Origin: Prevotella sp.
Lineage (GTDB): Bacteria; Bacteroidota; Bacteroidia; Bacteroidales; Bacteroidaceae
Length of the DNA: 58,853 nt
Direction: 5' to 3'
Assembly (NCBI GenBank): GCA_017478085.1
Contig: JAFVEE010000074.1
Location: 1 to 58,853 of the forward strand
In this document: one piece after another, positions 1-7,483 of the stretch
How positions within the stretch are numbered: the first letter of the stretch is position 1
How the letters are laid out: each line of letters opens with the position of its first letter
Program-made: the position numbers and the translations under genes
The notes under the pieces: model-generated
The model's database searches: none
Told to the model about the DNA's origin: nothing
The model's input: only the letters and a program-made list of their open reading frames with translations

Positions 1-1
1 A

Positions 2-346
2 GAAACCAATTGGGGTGAGCCTCAGTTGTTGAACAAACTGGATGTTGACGAAGTGGAACTGATACTGCCAGTGCCATCTCCTAAAACCGCCCCTGCAAAT
101 GCCCCTGTAAATGCCCCTGTAAATGCCCCTGTAAAACTGAATAAAACGCAATTGGCTATTATTAAAGCCTTGCTGAAAGACAATAGGGCTACCTATGAAG
201 ACTTGGTTCAAACCATAGGAGTAGACAGAACCACTGTTAGACGCAACATTGCAGTATTAAAGGAAAAAGGTTATATCCGACGTATTGGTGAAGATAAGAA
301 TGGCCATTGGGAGGTACTTATCAGCATAGAAGATTGTAACAAGTAA
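2..346 (+). CDS. C-terminal end of a winged-helix DNA-binding protein (5' truncated by window)
   Basis: The reading frame is open from base 2, so the true start lies before the window and only about 114 residues are visible. A linker of roughly 40 residues carries a threefold NAPV repeat and is followed by a winged-helix/HTH domain (LNKTQLAIIKALL, then TRRNIAVLKEKGYIRRIG-like recognition helix and wing). Bacteroidales proteins of the AlbA_2/divergent-ATPase family (often annotated as putative helicase or ATP-binding protein) end in just this way, with a variable linker before an HTH. The assignment of the missing N-terminal part is therefore family inference, not seen here. The gene ends 130 bp before a terminator. 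Confidence 0.7.
   Translation, partial: ETNWGEPQLLNKLDVDEVELILPVPSPKTAPANAPVNAPVNAPVKLNKTQLAIIKALLKDNRATYEDLVQTIGVDRTTVRRNIAVLKEKGYIRRIGEDKNGHWEVLISIEDCNK
97..132 (+). repeat. 12-bp tandem repeat x3 in coding sequence
   Basis: Three identical copies of AAATGCCCCTGT in frame, giving NAPV x3 in the linker before the winged helix. Because the unit is four codons, slippage would change linker length without breaking the frame. Confidence 0.9.
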
Positions 347-477
347 TTGGCAATCTGCTGATTTCCCGTTTATAAAACAGCAGAATAACAGTACCTTATT
401 TGTACCATAACTTTATAACTTGTTGATATACAGTAGTGGTGAATTTCGAGGAGGTGAAGTAAATAACCACATATTGG

Positions 478-513
478 AAAAGCGTGTAGTCTCTCTAAGG
501 CTACGCGCTTTTT
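478..513 (+). terminator. Rho-independent terminator
   Basis: A 12-bp stem (AAAAGCGTGTAG pairing with CTACGCGCTTTT, one G-U pair) closes an 11-nt loop and runs into a T tract. It probably ends transcription of the winged-helix gene. Because it lies only about 25 bp before the next start codon it could also act as a leader attenuator. Confidence 0.75.
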
Positions 514-539
514 CTTTACTTAAATAAACTACAACGACA

Positions 540-1157
540 ATGAAGAAATTGAATCTTTTCGTGCTCGCCCTGATGATGATGGGCAGCATGCAGGGGCAGG
601 AGGTTATCAGCCTGCCACAACCTGAAGTCAGCAAACTGTCTATGTCGCTGGGCAATGCCCTCGGGCAGCGGCGTTCGGAGCGCCAGTACAGCGACAAGGA
701 AATCAGCCAGCAGACGCTCTCTACCCTACTCTGGGCGGCCTGCGGCGTCAGCGACGCAAAGACGGGCAAGATTACGGCTCCATCTGCCGTCAACATGCAG
801 GACATCAAGATTTATGTGTGCTCCAAAGATGGCGTCTGCCTCTATGATGCCAAGGCAAACACGCTGACGAAGGTGTCTGACCAGAATCTGCTGGATGCCA
901 TTGCCGACCGGCAGGACTTTGCCAAGGCTGCTCCCATCGCCCTCGTCCTCGTCAGCACCAAGGACAGCAACCGCGCACCCAACGACAAGTTCGGGGCTAT
1001 GGATGCCGGCTATGTCTCTCAGAACATCTACTTAGCCTGCACCGCCCTCGGCCTCAAGACCGTTGCCCGCGCCAGCATGGACTTCGACACGCTGAAGCGC
1101 GAACTCAATCTGGCTGAGACCTCGTATCTGGAGCTCAACCATCCTATTGGGTATTAG
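540..1157 (+). CDS. Exported nitroreductase/SagB-type oxidoreductase family protein
   Basis: A 205-residue protein with a signal peptide (MKKLNLFVLALMMMGSMQGQ). The body matches the SagB/nitroreductase fold: an N-terminal RRSERQYSDKEIS segment (the usual R-x-S/T-x-R-x-F/Y flavin-phosphate binding start), LSTLLWAACG, then the PSAVNMQ segment and a C-terminal half with MDAGYVSQNIYLACTALGL, the helix that lines the FMN site in this family. Bacteroidales carry many exported single-domain members of this family. The substrate is unknown. It stands alone between two terminators. Confidence 0.8.
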   Translation: MKKLNLFVLALMMMGSMQGQEVISLPQPEVSKLSMSLGNALGQRRSERQYSDKEISQQTLSTLLWAACGVSDAKTGKITAPSAVNMQDIKIYVCSKDGVCLYDAKANTLTKVSDQNLLDAIADRQDFAKAAPIALVLVSTKDSNRAPNDKFGAMDAGYVSQNIYLACTALGLKTVARASMDFDTLKRELNLAETSYLELNHPIGY

Positions 1158-1175
1158 CGATTTCCGCTTAATATT

Positions 1176-1220
1176 AATATCGGCAGGAACAACTGGACGT
1201 TCCTGCCGATATTATTTTTG
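1176..1220 (+). terminator. Strong Rho-independent terminator
   Basis: A perfect 15-bp stem (AATATCGGCAGGAAC with its complement at 1199-1213) with an 8-nt loop is followed by ATTTTTG. It ends the nitroreductase gene; the DUF349 gene converges on it from the other side and may share it. Confidence 0.85.
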
Positions 1221-1240
1221 TTAAGAAGATAGAAGGTTGA

Positions 1241-3187
1241 CTACTCGGCCTGCTCCTTCTCCTGGTTCTGAGCATCGATGGCCTTGATTTTGTCCTTAGT
1301 GAGCTGGAGGTCATCCTTCAGCTTCTGGATCTTGCGGTTCATCTCCTCAATGAGGCTGTTGCCCTTCTTCGAGCTGGCCGAGAGGAAGCCCAGGTTGTTC
1401 TCGTATGTCTGCACTTCCTGCTTGATGGCCTCGTACTGGCGCATCAGTCGGGCGCGCTCGGTGTCGAGTGCAGCCTCGCCACGCTCGGCCACCTGCTTCA
1501 GGTTGTCCTTGAACTTATTCAGACGGCGGCGGGCTACGCTCACGTTCAGTTCCTTATACAGCTTGTCGAGCACGGCGTGGTACTCCTCATAGAGCTTGTC
1601 CTTCTCCTTGAAGGGCACGTGGCCAATGCCGTTGTACTCCTCGACCAGCTTCTGCACGCGGGCCTGGATGTCGTCGCCGGCCTCCTCGGCCACCTGCTTC
1701 AGCTGCTCAATGACGCTGCGCTTCTTCTCCAGGTTCTCGCGCTCCTCGTTGCGCTGTCCGGCACCCTGGGCGTTGCGGGCCTCGAAGAACTTGTTGCAGG
1801 CTCCCAGGAACTCCTCCCACAGCTGGTCGCCCAGCTTCTTGGGCACCATACCGATGGTCTTCCACTCCTTCTGCAGGGCGATGAGCTTGTCGCTCGTCGA
1901 GCGCCACTCGGTGCTGTCTTGCAGGGCCTTGGCCTTCTCGATGAGGGTGCGCTTCTTGTCGGCATTCTCCTTATAGGTGTCTTTCAGCGTGCGGAAGTGC
2001 TCAGCCTTGCGGGCGAAGAAGTCGTCGCAGGCGGCGCGGAAACGCTCAAATATCTTCACGTTCATCTTCTGCGGTGCAAAGCCGATGGTCTTCCACTCGG
2101 CCTGCAGGTCGATGATCTCCTTGGTGTGGCGCTCCCAGTCGGCACTGCCCTTGTTCTCCTCGGCGCAGACGGCCTCTACCTTCTCGCAGAGAGCGGTCTT
2201 CTTGGCCAGGTTCTCCTCCTCGCGGGCACGCAGATTCTCGAAGTGCTGCTGGTGGCGCTTGTTGATGACGGTGCTGGCGGCCTTGAAGCGCTGCCATACC
2301 TCCTCGCGCAGCTCCTTGCTCACGGGGCCTATCTCGCGGTACTCCTGGTGCAGCTTCTGCAGCTGGTGGAAGGCGCTGATCACGTCGGCCTCGTCGGCCA
2401 GCTTCTCGGCGGCCTCGCACAGGCGGTTCTTAGCTTCCAGGTTCTTCTTGAAGTCCAGCTCGCGAGCCTCGCTGTTCAGCTTCAGCAGGTCGTAGAACTG
2501 CTCTACGTAGAGCTGATAGTTGCGCCACAGCTCGTTGGCACGCTCGGCGGGCACGTTCTTGATCTCGCGCCACTCCTGCTGCAGGGCCTTGAACTCCTGG
2601 TAGGTCTTGCTGGCCTCCTCGGGCGAGGTGACCATGCTCTTTATCTTCTCGATGATGTCGAGCTTCTTCTTCAGGTTGTCCTCCTTCTCCTGTTCCTGCT
2701 CGCGGAACAGCTGCTGGCGGCGCTCCTTGATGATGCCCATCTCGGCCTTGAACGCCTCCTCGTCCTCATCGGGTGTCACTTGGTAGGTCTCTGGGTCGCC
2801 ACCTGCGTCGAGATAGGCTTTCTGCTGCGCCTCGCGCTCGGCAATGTGCAGCTTGTAGAAGGCCGTCTTCAGGTATTCCACCTCGTCCTTCTGCGGAGCC
2901 TCTTCGCCGTGGGCTATTTCCTTCACGCGCTCCAGTACCTCCTGCTTTGTCTGGTAGACCTTGCGCTCTTCGGGAGCCTCTTCTTGAGCCTCTGGGGCTT
3001 CTGGGGCCTCTAAGACTTCTGGGGCTGCGGGGGCTACGGGGGCTTCTGCCGTTTCTACTACTTCTGAAGTCTCAACGGCATTCTCCTGCTGAGTTTCTTC
3101 TACCTTTACTTCTTCTTGTTTCCCCTGTTCTTCGCTTGGCGAAGCGGCTGTGCCGTTTACGAGGACGTTTTCTTGAGAGTCCATCAT
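1241..3187 (-). CDS. DUF349 domain-containing protein
   Basis: A 648-residue, highly charged, helix-rich protein. An acidic Pro/Ala/Glu-rich N-terminal tail (about residues 10-75) precedes five DUF349 repeats (roughly residues 185-560), each built around a W/Y-R/K-x-I-G-x-V/A-P core: EWREIKNVP, EYREIGPVS, EWKTIGFAP, EWKTIGMVP, EYNGIGHVP. The end is coiled coil. There is no signal peptide, so it is probably cytoplasmic. DUF349 proteins are nearly universal in Bacteroidetes and their role is not established. Two consecutive ATGs open the frame; the first is used here. A -7 type promoter lies about 50 bp upstream. Confidence 0.92.
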   Translation of the reverse strand: MMDSQENVLVNGTAASPSEEQGKQEEVKVEETQQENAVETSEVVETAEAPVAPAAPEVLEAPEAPEAQEEAPEERKVYQTKQEVLERVKEIAHGEEAPQKDEVEYLKTAFYKLHIAEREAQQKAYLDAGGDPETYQVTPDEDEEAFKAEMGIIKERRQQLFREQEQEKEDNLKKKLDIIEKIKSMVTSPEEASKTYQEFKALQQEWREIKNVPAERANELWRNYQLYVEQFYDLLKLNSEARELDFKKNLEAKNRLCEAAEKLADEADVISAFHQLQKLHQEYREIGPVSKELREEVWQRFKAASTVINKRHQQHFENLRAREEENLAKKTALCEKVEAVCAEENKGSADWERHTKEIIDLQAEWKTIGFAPQKMNVKIFERFRAACDDFFARKAEHFRTLKDTYKENADKKRTLIEKAKALQDSTEWRSTSDKLIALQKEWKTIGMVPKKLGDQLWEEFLGACNKFFEARNAQGAGQRNEERENLEKKRSVIEQLKQVAEEAGDDIQARVQKLVEEYNGIGHVPFKEKDKLYEEYHAVLDKLYKELNVSVARRRLNKFKDNLKQVAERGEAALDTERARLMRQYEAIKQEVQTYENNLGFLSASSKKGNSLIEEMNRKIQKLKDDLQLTKDKIKAIDAQNQEKEQAE

Positions 3188-3236
3188 TTAACTGTTTTAA
3201 GTTACTGATTTGGTTAGTTCAATCACAATTTAGCGC

Positions 3237-3244
3237 CAAAATTA
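3237..3244 (-). promoter_or_regulatory. Bacteroidetes -7 promoter element for DUF349 gene
   Basis: TAATTTTG on the minus strand fits TAnnTTTG, about 50 bp before the start codon. No clear -33 element is seen. Confidence 0.5.
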
Positions 3245-3262
3245 CGAAAAAGTTAGGAGTTA

Positions 3263-3302
3263 AGGGTTATGAAATGGGAGTTATTTCCCATCCGTTAACC
3301 CT
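3263..3302 (-). terminator. Interrupted inverted repeat after corA, possible terminator
   Basis: AGGGTTA and ATGGGA on one side pair with TCCCAT and TAACCCT on the other, with small internal loops. It sits just past the corA stop codon. The T tract is better on the plus strand, so its direction of action is uncertain. Confidence 0.45.
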
Positions 3303-3336
3303 TTTTAACCGAAATAGTCGTTTTTTAACCGCTTGT

Positions 3337-4263
3337 TTACACCAGTCCCTTGCGATGCAGGGTCCACCAGGCCAGTGCCGAGACGCCTACCGAGATGGCC
3401 AGTGCGAGGGGGAACCCTAAGGGGTGGTTCTCCATGCCGTTGATGAGGTTCATGCCGAACAGCGAGGCGATGAGCGTGGGGAACATCATGAGGATCGAGA
3501 CCGAGGTCAGGGTCTTCATCACCGTGTTCATATTATTGTTAATAATAGAGGAATAGGTGTCCATGGTCGACTCCAGGATGTTCGAGTAGATGGCGGCCGT
3601 CTCGCGGGCCTGGGTCATCTCGATGTTCACGTCCTCAATGAGGTCGGCGTCCAGCTCGTCAATCTGCAGTTTGAACTTCAGCTTCGACAACAGCGTCTCG
3701 TTGCCACGGATGGAGGTGTTGAAGTAGGTGAGCGAGTCCTGCAGACGGCTCAGGCCGATGAGGCTCTCGTTGTTCACATCGCGGTCCAGGTTGCGCTTGG
3801 CCTTCTCGATGAGCGAGTTGATTTGCTTCAGCCGCTTCAGGTACCACACTGCCGAGGAGTAGAACAGGCGGAAGATCATGTCGACGTAGTCGGTGAATCC
3901 CACGCCGCGCTTCTGCTGATAGCTGACGAAGTCGATCATCATGTTCGTCTCGTAGTAGCACACGGTGATGGTGACGTCGCGCTTGTGAATGATGCCGATG
4001 GGCACGGTGGTGTAGGGGGTGCGCGAGCGTATCTCCTTCACGTAGGGTATGCGCAGGATGATGAGCATCCAGCCGTCGTCGTACTCATAGCGAGCTCGCT
4101 CGTCGGTATCGCTGATGTCGGTGATGAAATAGTCGGGTATGCCGAACTTCTCTTCCAGCTCGCGCTGGTCTTCCTCTGTAGGACACGTCACTTGTATCCA
4201 GCAATTGGGCTGCCACTCCTGGAGCTGGCTGAGCCCATCTGTTGTGTTCCAGTAGGTCTTCAT
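3337..4263 (-). CDS. corA: CorA family divalent cation (Mg2+) channel
   Basis: A 308-residue member of the CorA/MIT family. A long cytoplasmic N-terminal domain and a helical stalk are followed by the GMN signature (LFGMNLING) between two C-terminal membrane helices (about residues 245-265 and 283-302). These are the hallmarks of pentameric Mg2+/Co2+ channels. The frame runs 30 codons further upstream, but that part encodes translated short repeats; ATG at 4263 (MKTYWNTTDG) matches the usual CorA start. A TACCTTTGCA promoter lies about 170 bp upstream, leaving an unusually long leader. It is the second of two minus-strand genes but has its own promoter. Confidence 0.92.
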   Translation of the reverse strand: MKTYWNTTDGLSQLQEWQPNCWIQVTCPTEEDQRELEEKFGIPDYFITDISDTDERARYEYDDGWMLIILRIPYVKEIRSRTPYTTVPIGIIHKRDVTITVCYYETNMMIDFVSYQQKRGVGFTDYVDMIFRLFYSSAVWYLKRLKQINSLIEKAKRNLDRDVNNESLIGLSRLQDSLTYFNTSIRGNETLLSKLKFKLQIDELDADLIEDVNIEMTQARETAAIYSNILESTMDTYSSIINNNMNTVMKTLTSVSILMMFPTLIASLFGMNLINGMENHPLGFPLALAISVGVSALAWWTLHRKGLV

Positions 4264-4282
4264 TTTGCTAATCCTTTTTTCT

Positions 4283-4311
4283 GAGGTACGGGGTACGGGG
4301 GTACGAGGTAC
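4283..4311. repeat. GGTACG(G/A) short tandem repeat in corA leader
   Basis: Four imperfect copies of GGTACGG/GGTACGA at a 7-8 bp spacing lie about 20-50 bp before the corA start codon, inside its 5' leader. Confidence 0.7.
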
Positions 4312-4430
4312 GAGAATAGACTTGTGCGGCAAGGGGATTAGCGGCCTTGCCACCAGTCCCCTGGCCTAACGTTTAAAAGTTTCCGCCGGGTAGTCGTCCA
4401 TAATTTGTTACTAATTGGTTTGAATTTGCG

Positions 4431-4440
4431 TGCAAAGGTA
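4431..4440 (-). promoter_or_regulatory. Promoter for corA (TACCTTTGCA)
   Basis: Minus-strand TACCTTTGCA fits the TAnnTTTG consensus exactly. The surrounding string TTTGCGTGCAAAGGTA is shared with the promoter at 44850. Confidence 0.65.
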
Positions 4441-4509
4441 CGAAAAAAAGATGAAACGTGAAAGGCGAAAGGGGAAAAATTCGCGAGGAGGGGTGGTTTT
4501 TTGATTGAG

Positions 4510-4572
4510 ACGGGGTGTGGGACTGATTGGGACGAGGTGGGACTGATTGGGATGGATTGGGACGGGGTGGGA
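4510..4572. repeat. 10-bp G-tract array, block A
   Basis: About six units at exact 10-bp spacing, each beginning GGGA and ending in TT or GT before the next GGGA (GGGACTGATT, GGGACGAGGT, GGGATGGATT, GGGACGGGGT). The block lies directly after the stop codon of the four-helix-bundle gene and has the same plus-strand orientation as block B on the other side of it. Confidence 0.9.
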
Positions 4573-4576
4573 AATA

Positions 4577-5140
4577 CTAAAAGTGGCGATGGTTGCGGCG
4601 GGCTTGGGTCATAGCCTCGCTGATGCCGCCCTGGGTGATGAAGCGCTGCTCCAGCATTTTGATGTAGTGCTCAATCAGGTAGATAGACTGGTGAATCAGG
4701 GTGAGTGCCAGGTTGGCCAGCTCTTCGTCGTCCATTTTCTGCCAGGTGGCAATGTGCTGCTCCGGGTTCGTGAGACTGCGGCAGAACTGCTGTAGCCTCG
4801 AGGTGCGTGGGTGATGCTGGCCCCAGATGGGTATGCCCCTTGCCCGTAGGTAGTCCTCGTAGTCGGCTTGCAGCTCGCGCAGGCTGCCCTTTGAGCAGTT
4901 GGTGAGCGACAGTTCCATCTTGCTTGATGTCAGCCCATCGGCAGCCCCCTCGATGATGTTCTGTTTGCCCGACCGTGCAGACTGTAGCATCTGGTCGCGT
5001 GTGCGGTCTTTGACGTCCAGGTAGCGGTTGATGAACTGGAAGGTGATGTCGTAGATAGCCACCAGCTTGGGGTAGAAGAGCAGCTTCTTCGGGTCGGTTT
5101 CGTTGGGGAGAAAGCCGTTGGGGGATGAGGGGACGGGCAT
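4577..5140 (-). CDS. Four-helix-bundle protein (S23/Avd-like 'suffix' family)
   Basis: A 187-residue helical protein. Diagnostic segments are FQFINRYLDVKDRTRDQMLQSARS, KQNIIEGAADG, SKMELSLTNCSKGSLRELQADYEDYLR and a long terminal helix (LALTLIHQSIYLIEHYIKMLEQRF). They match the four-helix-bundle family related to the 23S rRNA intervening-sequence protein and to Avd proteins of diversity-generating retroelements, in the variant called the suffix domain. Related proteins bind nucleic acid or assemble as pentamers; the function here is unknown. The frame extends to 5398, but that part is only translated decamer repeat, so ATG 5140 is chosen. Arrays of G-tract decamers flank it on both sides. No reverse transcriptase is present. 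Confidence 0.8.
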   Translation of the reverse strand: MPVPSSPNGFLPNETDPKKLLFYPKLVAIYDITFQFINRYLDVKDRTRDQMLQSARSGKQNIIEGAADGLTSSKMELSLTNCSKGSLRELQADYEDYLRARGIPIWGQHHPRTSRLQQFCRSLTNPEQHIATWQKMDDEELANLALTLIHQSIYLIEHYIKMLEQRFITQGGISEAMTQARRNHRHF

Positions 5141-5150
5141 GGGGTTGGGG

Positions 5151-5330
5151 GATTTTGGGGGATTGGTTGGGATTTGTTGGGATTGATTGGGACGGAGTGG
5201 GAGTTGTTGGGACTTACTGGGACGGGGTGGGAGTTGTTGGGACGGGGTGGGACTTGCTGGGATTGGGTGGGACTTGCTGGGACTTGCTGGGATGGGGTGG
5301 GACGAGGTGGGAGCGGTTGGGAGCTCAATT
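5151..5330. repeat. 10-bp G-tract array, block B
   Basis: Roughly 17 units of form GGGANNNNNT follow each other at an unbroken 10-bp period on the plus strand. Positions 1-4 (GGGA) and 10 (T) are nearly constant; positions 5-9 vary among a few words such as CGGGG, CTTGC, GTTGT and TTGAT. Runs of three or four G every 10 bp give G-quadruplex potential. The array lies just 5' of the four-helix-bundle gene. Confidence 0.95.
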
Positions 5331-5333
5331 CGT

Positions 5334-5439
5334 CCCAATCCATCCCAATTCGTCCCAGTTAGTCCCAACAACTCCCAGTCAGTCCCAATCAGTCCCAAAT
5401 AGTCCCAATCAGTCCCAGTCAGTCCTAATCACTCCCACT
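5334..5439. repeat. 10-bp G-tract array, block C (inverted)
   Basis: The decamer continues without loss of the 10-bp spacing but in reverse orientation (units now end in TCCCA on the plus strand), with GAGCTC at the turning point near 5330. About ten units run to within 6 bp of the pepD stop codon. Blocks B and C could pair with each other as a long imperfect hairpin. Confidence 0.93.
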
Positions 5440-5444
5440 GCAAG

Positions 5445-6908
5445 CTACTTCTCGGGCACATCCTCGAGCGTCTTCTTCAGCAACTGCCAGAAGGGGGCTA
5501 CCGTGGCGATGAGGGCACGCTCGGTGGTGGTGTGGGGGCTCTTCATGGTGGGGCCGAGGCTCACCACGTCCAGGTGCGGATACTTGCCCAGGATGACCGA
5601 GCACTCCAGACCGGCGTGGTCTACCTGGATGATGCCGTCCTGGCCGAACAGCTCCTTGTACTCCTTGAGCAACAGGTGGAGCACCTCGCTCTGCGGGTTG
5701 GGATCCCAGCCGCCATAGCTGCCGGCCGTCTCTACCTTCATGCCGGCCATCGAGAAGCAGCTCTGCAGCGTGCCTACGATGTAGTCCTTCATATCCTCGC
5801 GGCTGGAGCGGGCCAGAATCTTGATGGCAGCGTGGCCAGCCTCGATGTCGATGATAGCCAGGTTCGAGCTGGTCTCCACCACGTTGGGATAGGCGGGAAT
5901 GTAGCGCACCACGCCGTCGTGGCAGGCGAAGATGGCATCAACCAGGTTGTCCTGGATCTCCTCGGGCACCTCGGTCTTCGGCAGTTCGGCCTTTTCGCAG
6001 AGCACCTCGATGCCCTGGGGCTCAATGAGCTTGAACTCGTCGTTGAACGTGGCGCGCCACTCGTCCAGCTGCTGTGCCAGCTCGGGCAGGTTGTCCTTGG
6101 GCAGGGTGAGCACGGCCTCGGCCTTGAAGGGGATGGCGTTGCGCATGTTGCCGCCGTGCCATGAGGCCAGACGGGCATCGAGCTCCTCGATGGCCTCGCG
6201 CACAATCTGCACCAGCAGCTTGTTGGCGTTGCCACGGCCCTCGTTGATCTCCAGACCACTGTGGCCACCGCGCAGACCCTTCACCGTGACGCGCACGGCA
6301 GCATCCTCCGGGTCGGTGTCCACTTCTTTATAGTCGAGCGTGGCGGTCACGTCGATGCCGCCAGCCGAGCCGATGACGAACTTGCCCCAGTGCTCCGAGT
6401 CCAGGTTCAGCAGGATGTCGCCCTGCAGCTCGCCCTCGGGCAGGTCGTTGGCGCCATACATACCCGTCTCCTCGTCGGCGGTGATCAGCGCGTCGATGGG
6501 GCCGTGCTTCAGGGTCTTGTCCTCCATGATGGCCATGATCGAGGCCACGCCCAGGCCGTTGTCAGCACCCAGCGTGGTGCCGCGGGCCTTCACCCACTCG
6601 CCGTCGATCCACGGCTCAATGGGGTCGGTCTCGAAGTTGTGCGTCGACTCGGGCGTCTTCTGCGGCACCATGTCCATGTGTGCCTGCAGGATGATGCCCT
6701 TGCGGTTCTCCATGCCCGGCGTGGCTGGCTTGCGCATGTGGATGTTGCCAGCGGGATCTTTCACGGCATAGACACCGGCCTGCTGTGCGAAGTCGAGCAG
6801 GAACTGCTGAATTTTCTCCAAGTGTCCGCTGGGGCGGGGCACCTGCGTCAGTTTGTAGAAGTTGCGCCAGATGCATTCCGGCTTCAGGTTCTGAATTTCG
6901 TTGTTCAT
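5445..6908 (-). CDS. pepD: Aminoacyl-histidine dipeptidase (M20C, cytosol non-specific dipeptidase)
   Basis: A 487-residue zinc peptidase that cleaves Xaa-His and other dipeptides in the cytoplasm. Metal and catalytic residues are in place: H77 and D79 in QAHMDMVPQ, D116 in GADNGLGVA, and E146/E147 in TADEETGMYGA, with a late HAGLECS histidine. The inserted dimerisation (lid) domain begins around GGHSGLEI. Length equals the family norm of about 485. There is no signal peptide. The stop codon abuts decamer block C, which therefore occupies its 3' untranslated region. Confidence 0.96.
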   Translation of the reverse strand: MNNEIQNLKPECIWRNFYKLTQVPRPSGHLEKIQQFLLDFAQQAGVYAVKDPAGNIHMRKPATPGMENRKGIILQAHMDMVPQKTPESTHNFETDPIEPWIDGEWVKARGTTLGADNGLGVASIMAIMEDKTLKHGPIDALITADEETGMYGANDLPEGELQGDILLNLDSEHWGKFVIGSAGGIDVTATLDYKEVDTDPEDAAVRVTVKGLRGGHSGLEINEGRGNANKLLVQIVREAIEELDARLASWHGGNMRNAIPFKAEAVLTLPKDNLPELAQQLDEWRATFNDEFKLIEPQGIEVLCEKAELPKTEVPEEIQDNLVDAIFACHDGVVRYIPAYPNVVETSSNLAIIDIEAGHAAIKILARSSREDMKDYIVGTLQSCFSMAGMKVETAGSYGGWDPNPQSEVLHLLLKEYKELFGQDGIIQVDHAGLECSVILGKYPHLDVVSLGPTMKSPHTTTERALIATVAPFWQLLKKTLEDVPEK

Positions 6909-6970
6909 TGTTTTTGGTTTTTAGGTGTTAATATTAATATTTAGGGGATTGCCTTCGGCAAGAAATTCCA

Positions 6971-7000
6971 CAAAATTAAAATCAAAATTCTACAAAATTA
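6971..7000 (-). promoter_or_regulatory. Two TAATTTTG promoter-like elements before pepD
   Basis: Minus-strand TAATTTTG occurs at 6971-6978 and again at 6993-7000, 22 bp apart, 60-90 bp before the pepD start. One may be the -7 element. The region is very AT-rich, so chance matches are possible. Confidence 0.35.
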
Positions 7001-7002
7001 TC

Positions 7003-7428
7003 TTACAAAAGTCGTATCTTTTCAATTTCTGCTGTATCGGGATGCCTGTAGTACCATTCTGAGAAAAGGCTCTCGGCTCCGAAGTTGATAATCATTCCGT
7101 AGGGTATGTGCGTCAGATTCATATAGTTCCACAATTGTCGGCGATGCTGGGTGTCGACGTATGAGATGGCTTTCAGCTCAATGATGATGTTACTATTGAC
7201 GACCAGGTCCATTTTGTAATACTGGTCCAACTGCACATTGTCCCAGAAGATAGGCAACATTTTTTGGCGCTCCACCTGATAGCCGTCCTGCTCTAAAAGA
7301 TATTTCAAAGCGGCTTCATAGGCCGATTCAAGCAAACCTGGACGATACTTGCTGTGAACCTTCATTGCCACACCTGTTATGGTGCGGAAGAAATCCCATC
7401 TTCTGTTATATTCTTCAATTACAGTCAT
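7003..7428 (-). CDS. GxxExxY protein (PD-(D/E)XK_3 nuclease-like)
   Basis: A 141-residue protein with the family signature GLLESAY (G-x-x-E-x-x-Y) near residue 30 and a PD-(D/E)XK-type core: D in YKMDLVV followed by IIIELKAI. The family is widespread in Bacteroidetes and has no proven function, although the fold predicts nuclease activity. The frame is open to 7536, but ATG 7428 (MTVIEEYNRRWDF) gives the standard family N-terminus; the extension overlaps the end of the next gene. It lies downstream of and in the same direction as the LPG-synthase-TM gene. Confidence 0.85.
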   Translation of the reverse strand: MTVIEEYNRRWDFFRTITGVAMKVHSKYRPGLLESAYEAALKYLLEQDGYQVERQKMLPIFWDNVQLDQYYKMDLVVNSNIIIELKAISYVDTQHRRQLWNYMNLTHIPYGMIINFGAESLFSEWYYRHPDTAEIEKIRLL

Positions 7429-7483
7429 CTTTATTTTGAAAAATTTTGAAATATATTTTGAGAAATTTTGAGCGAAGCGACCC

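Noticed and set aside
1577-3013. 478-residue Leu/Val-rich frame opposite the DUF349 gene
   Set aside because: A shadow of GC-rich coiled-coil coding sequence on the other strand; similar long shadows lie opposite the flotillin gene (26988-28520), the sigma54-LptE gene (31018-32829) and capD (39614-41677).
4510-5439. Diversity-generating retroelement
   Set aside because: The four-helix-bundle protein is Avd-like, but there is no reverse transcriptase, template repeat or variable C-type lectin repeat in the window.
5125-5718. Open frames rich in GTxWELLG or PSQQLPPRP repeats
   Set aside because: They are translations of the 10-bp array (three units make ten codons in any frame) and not proteins.
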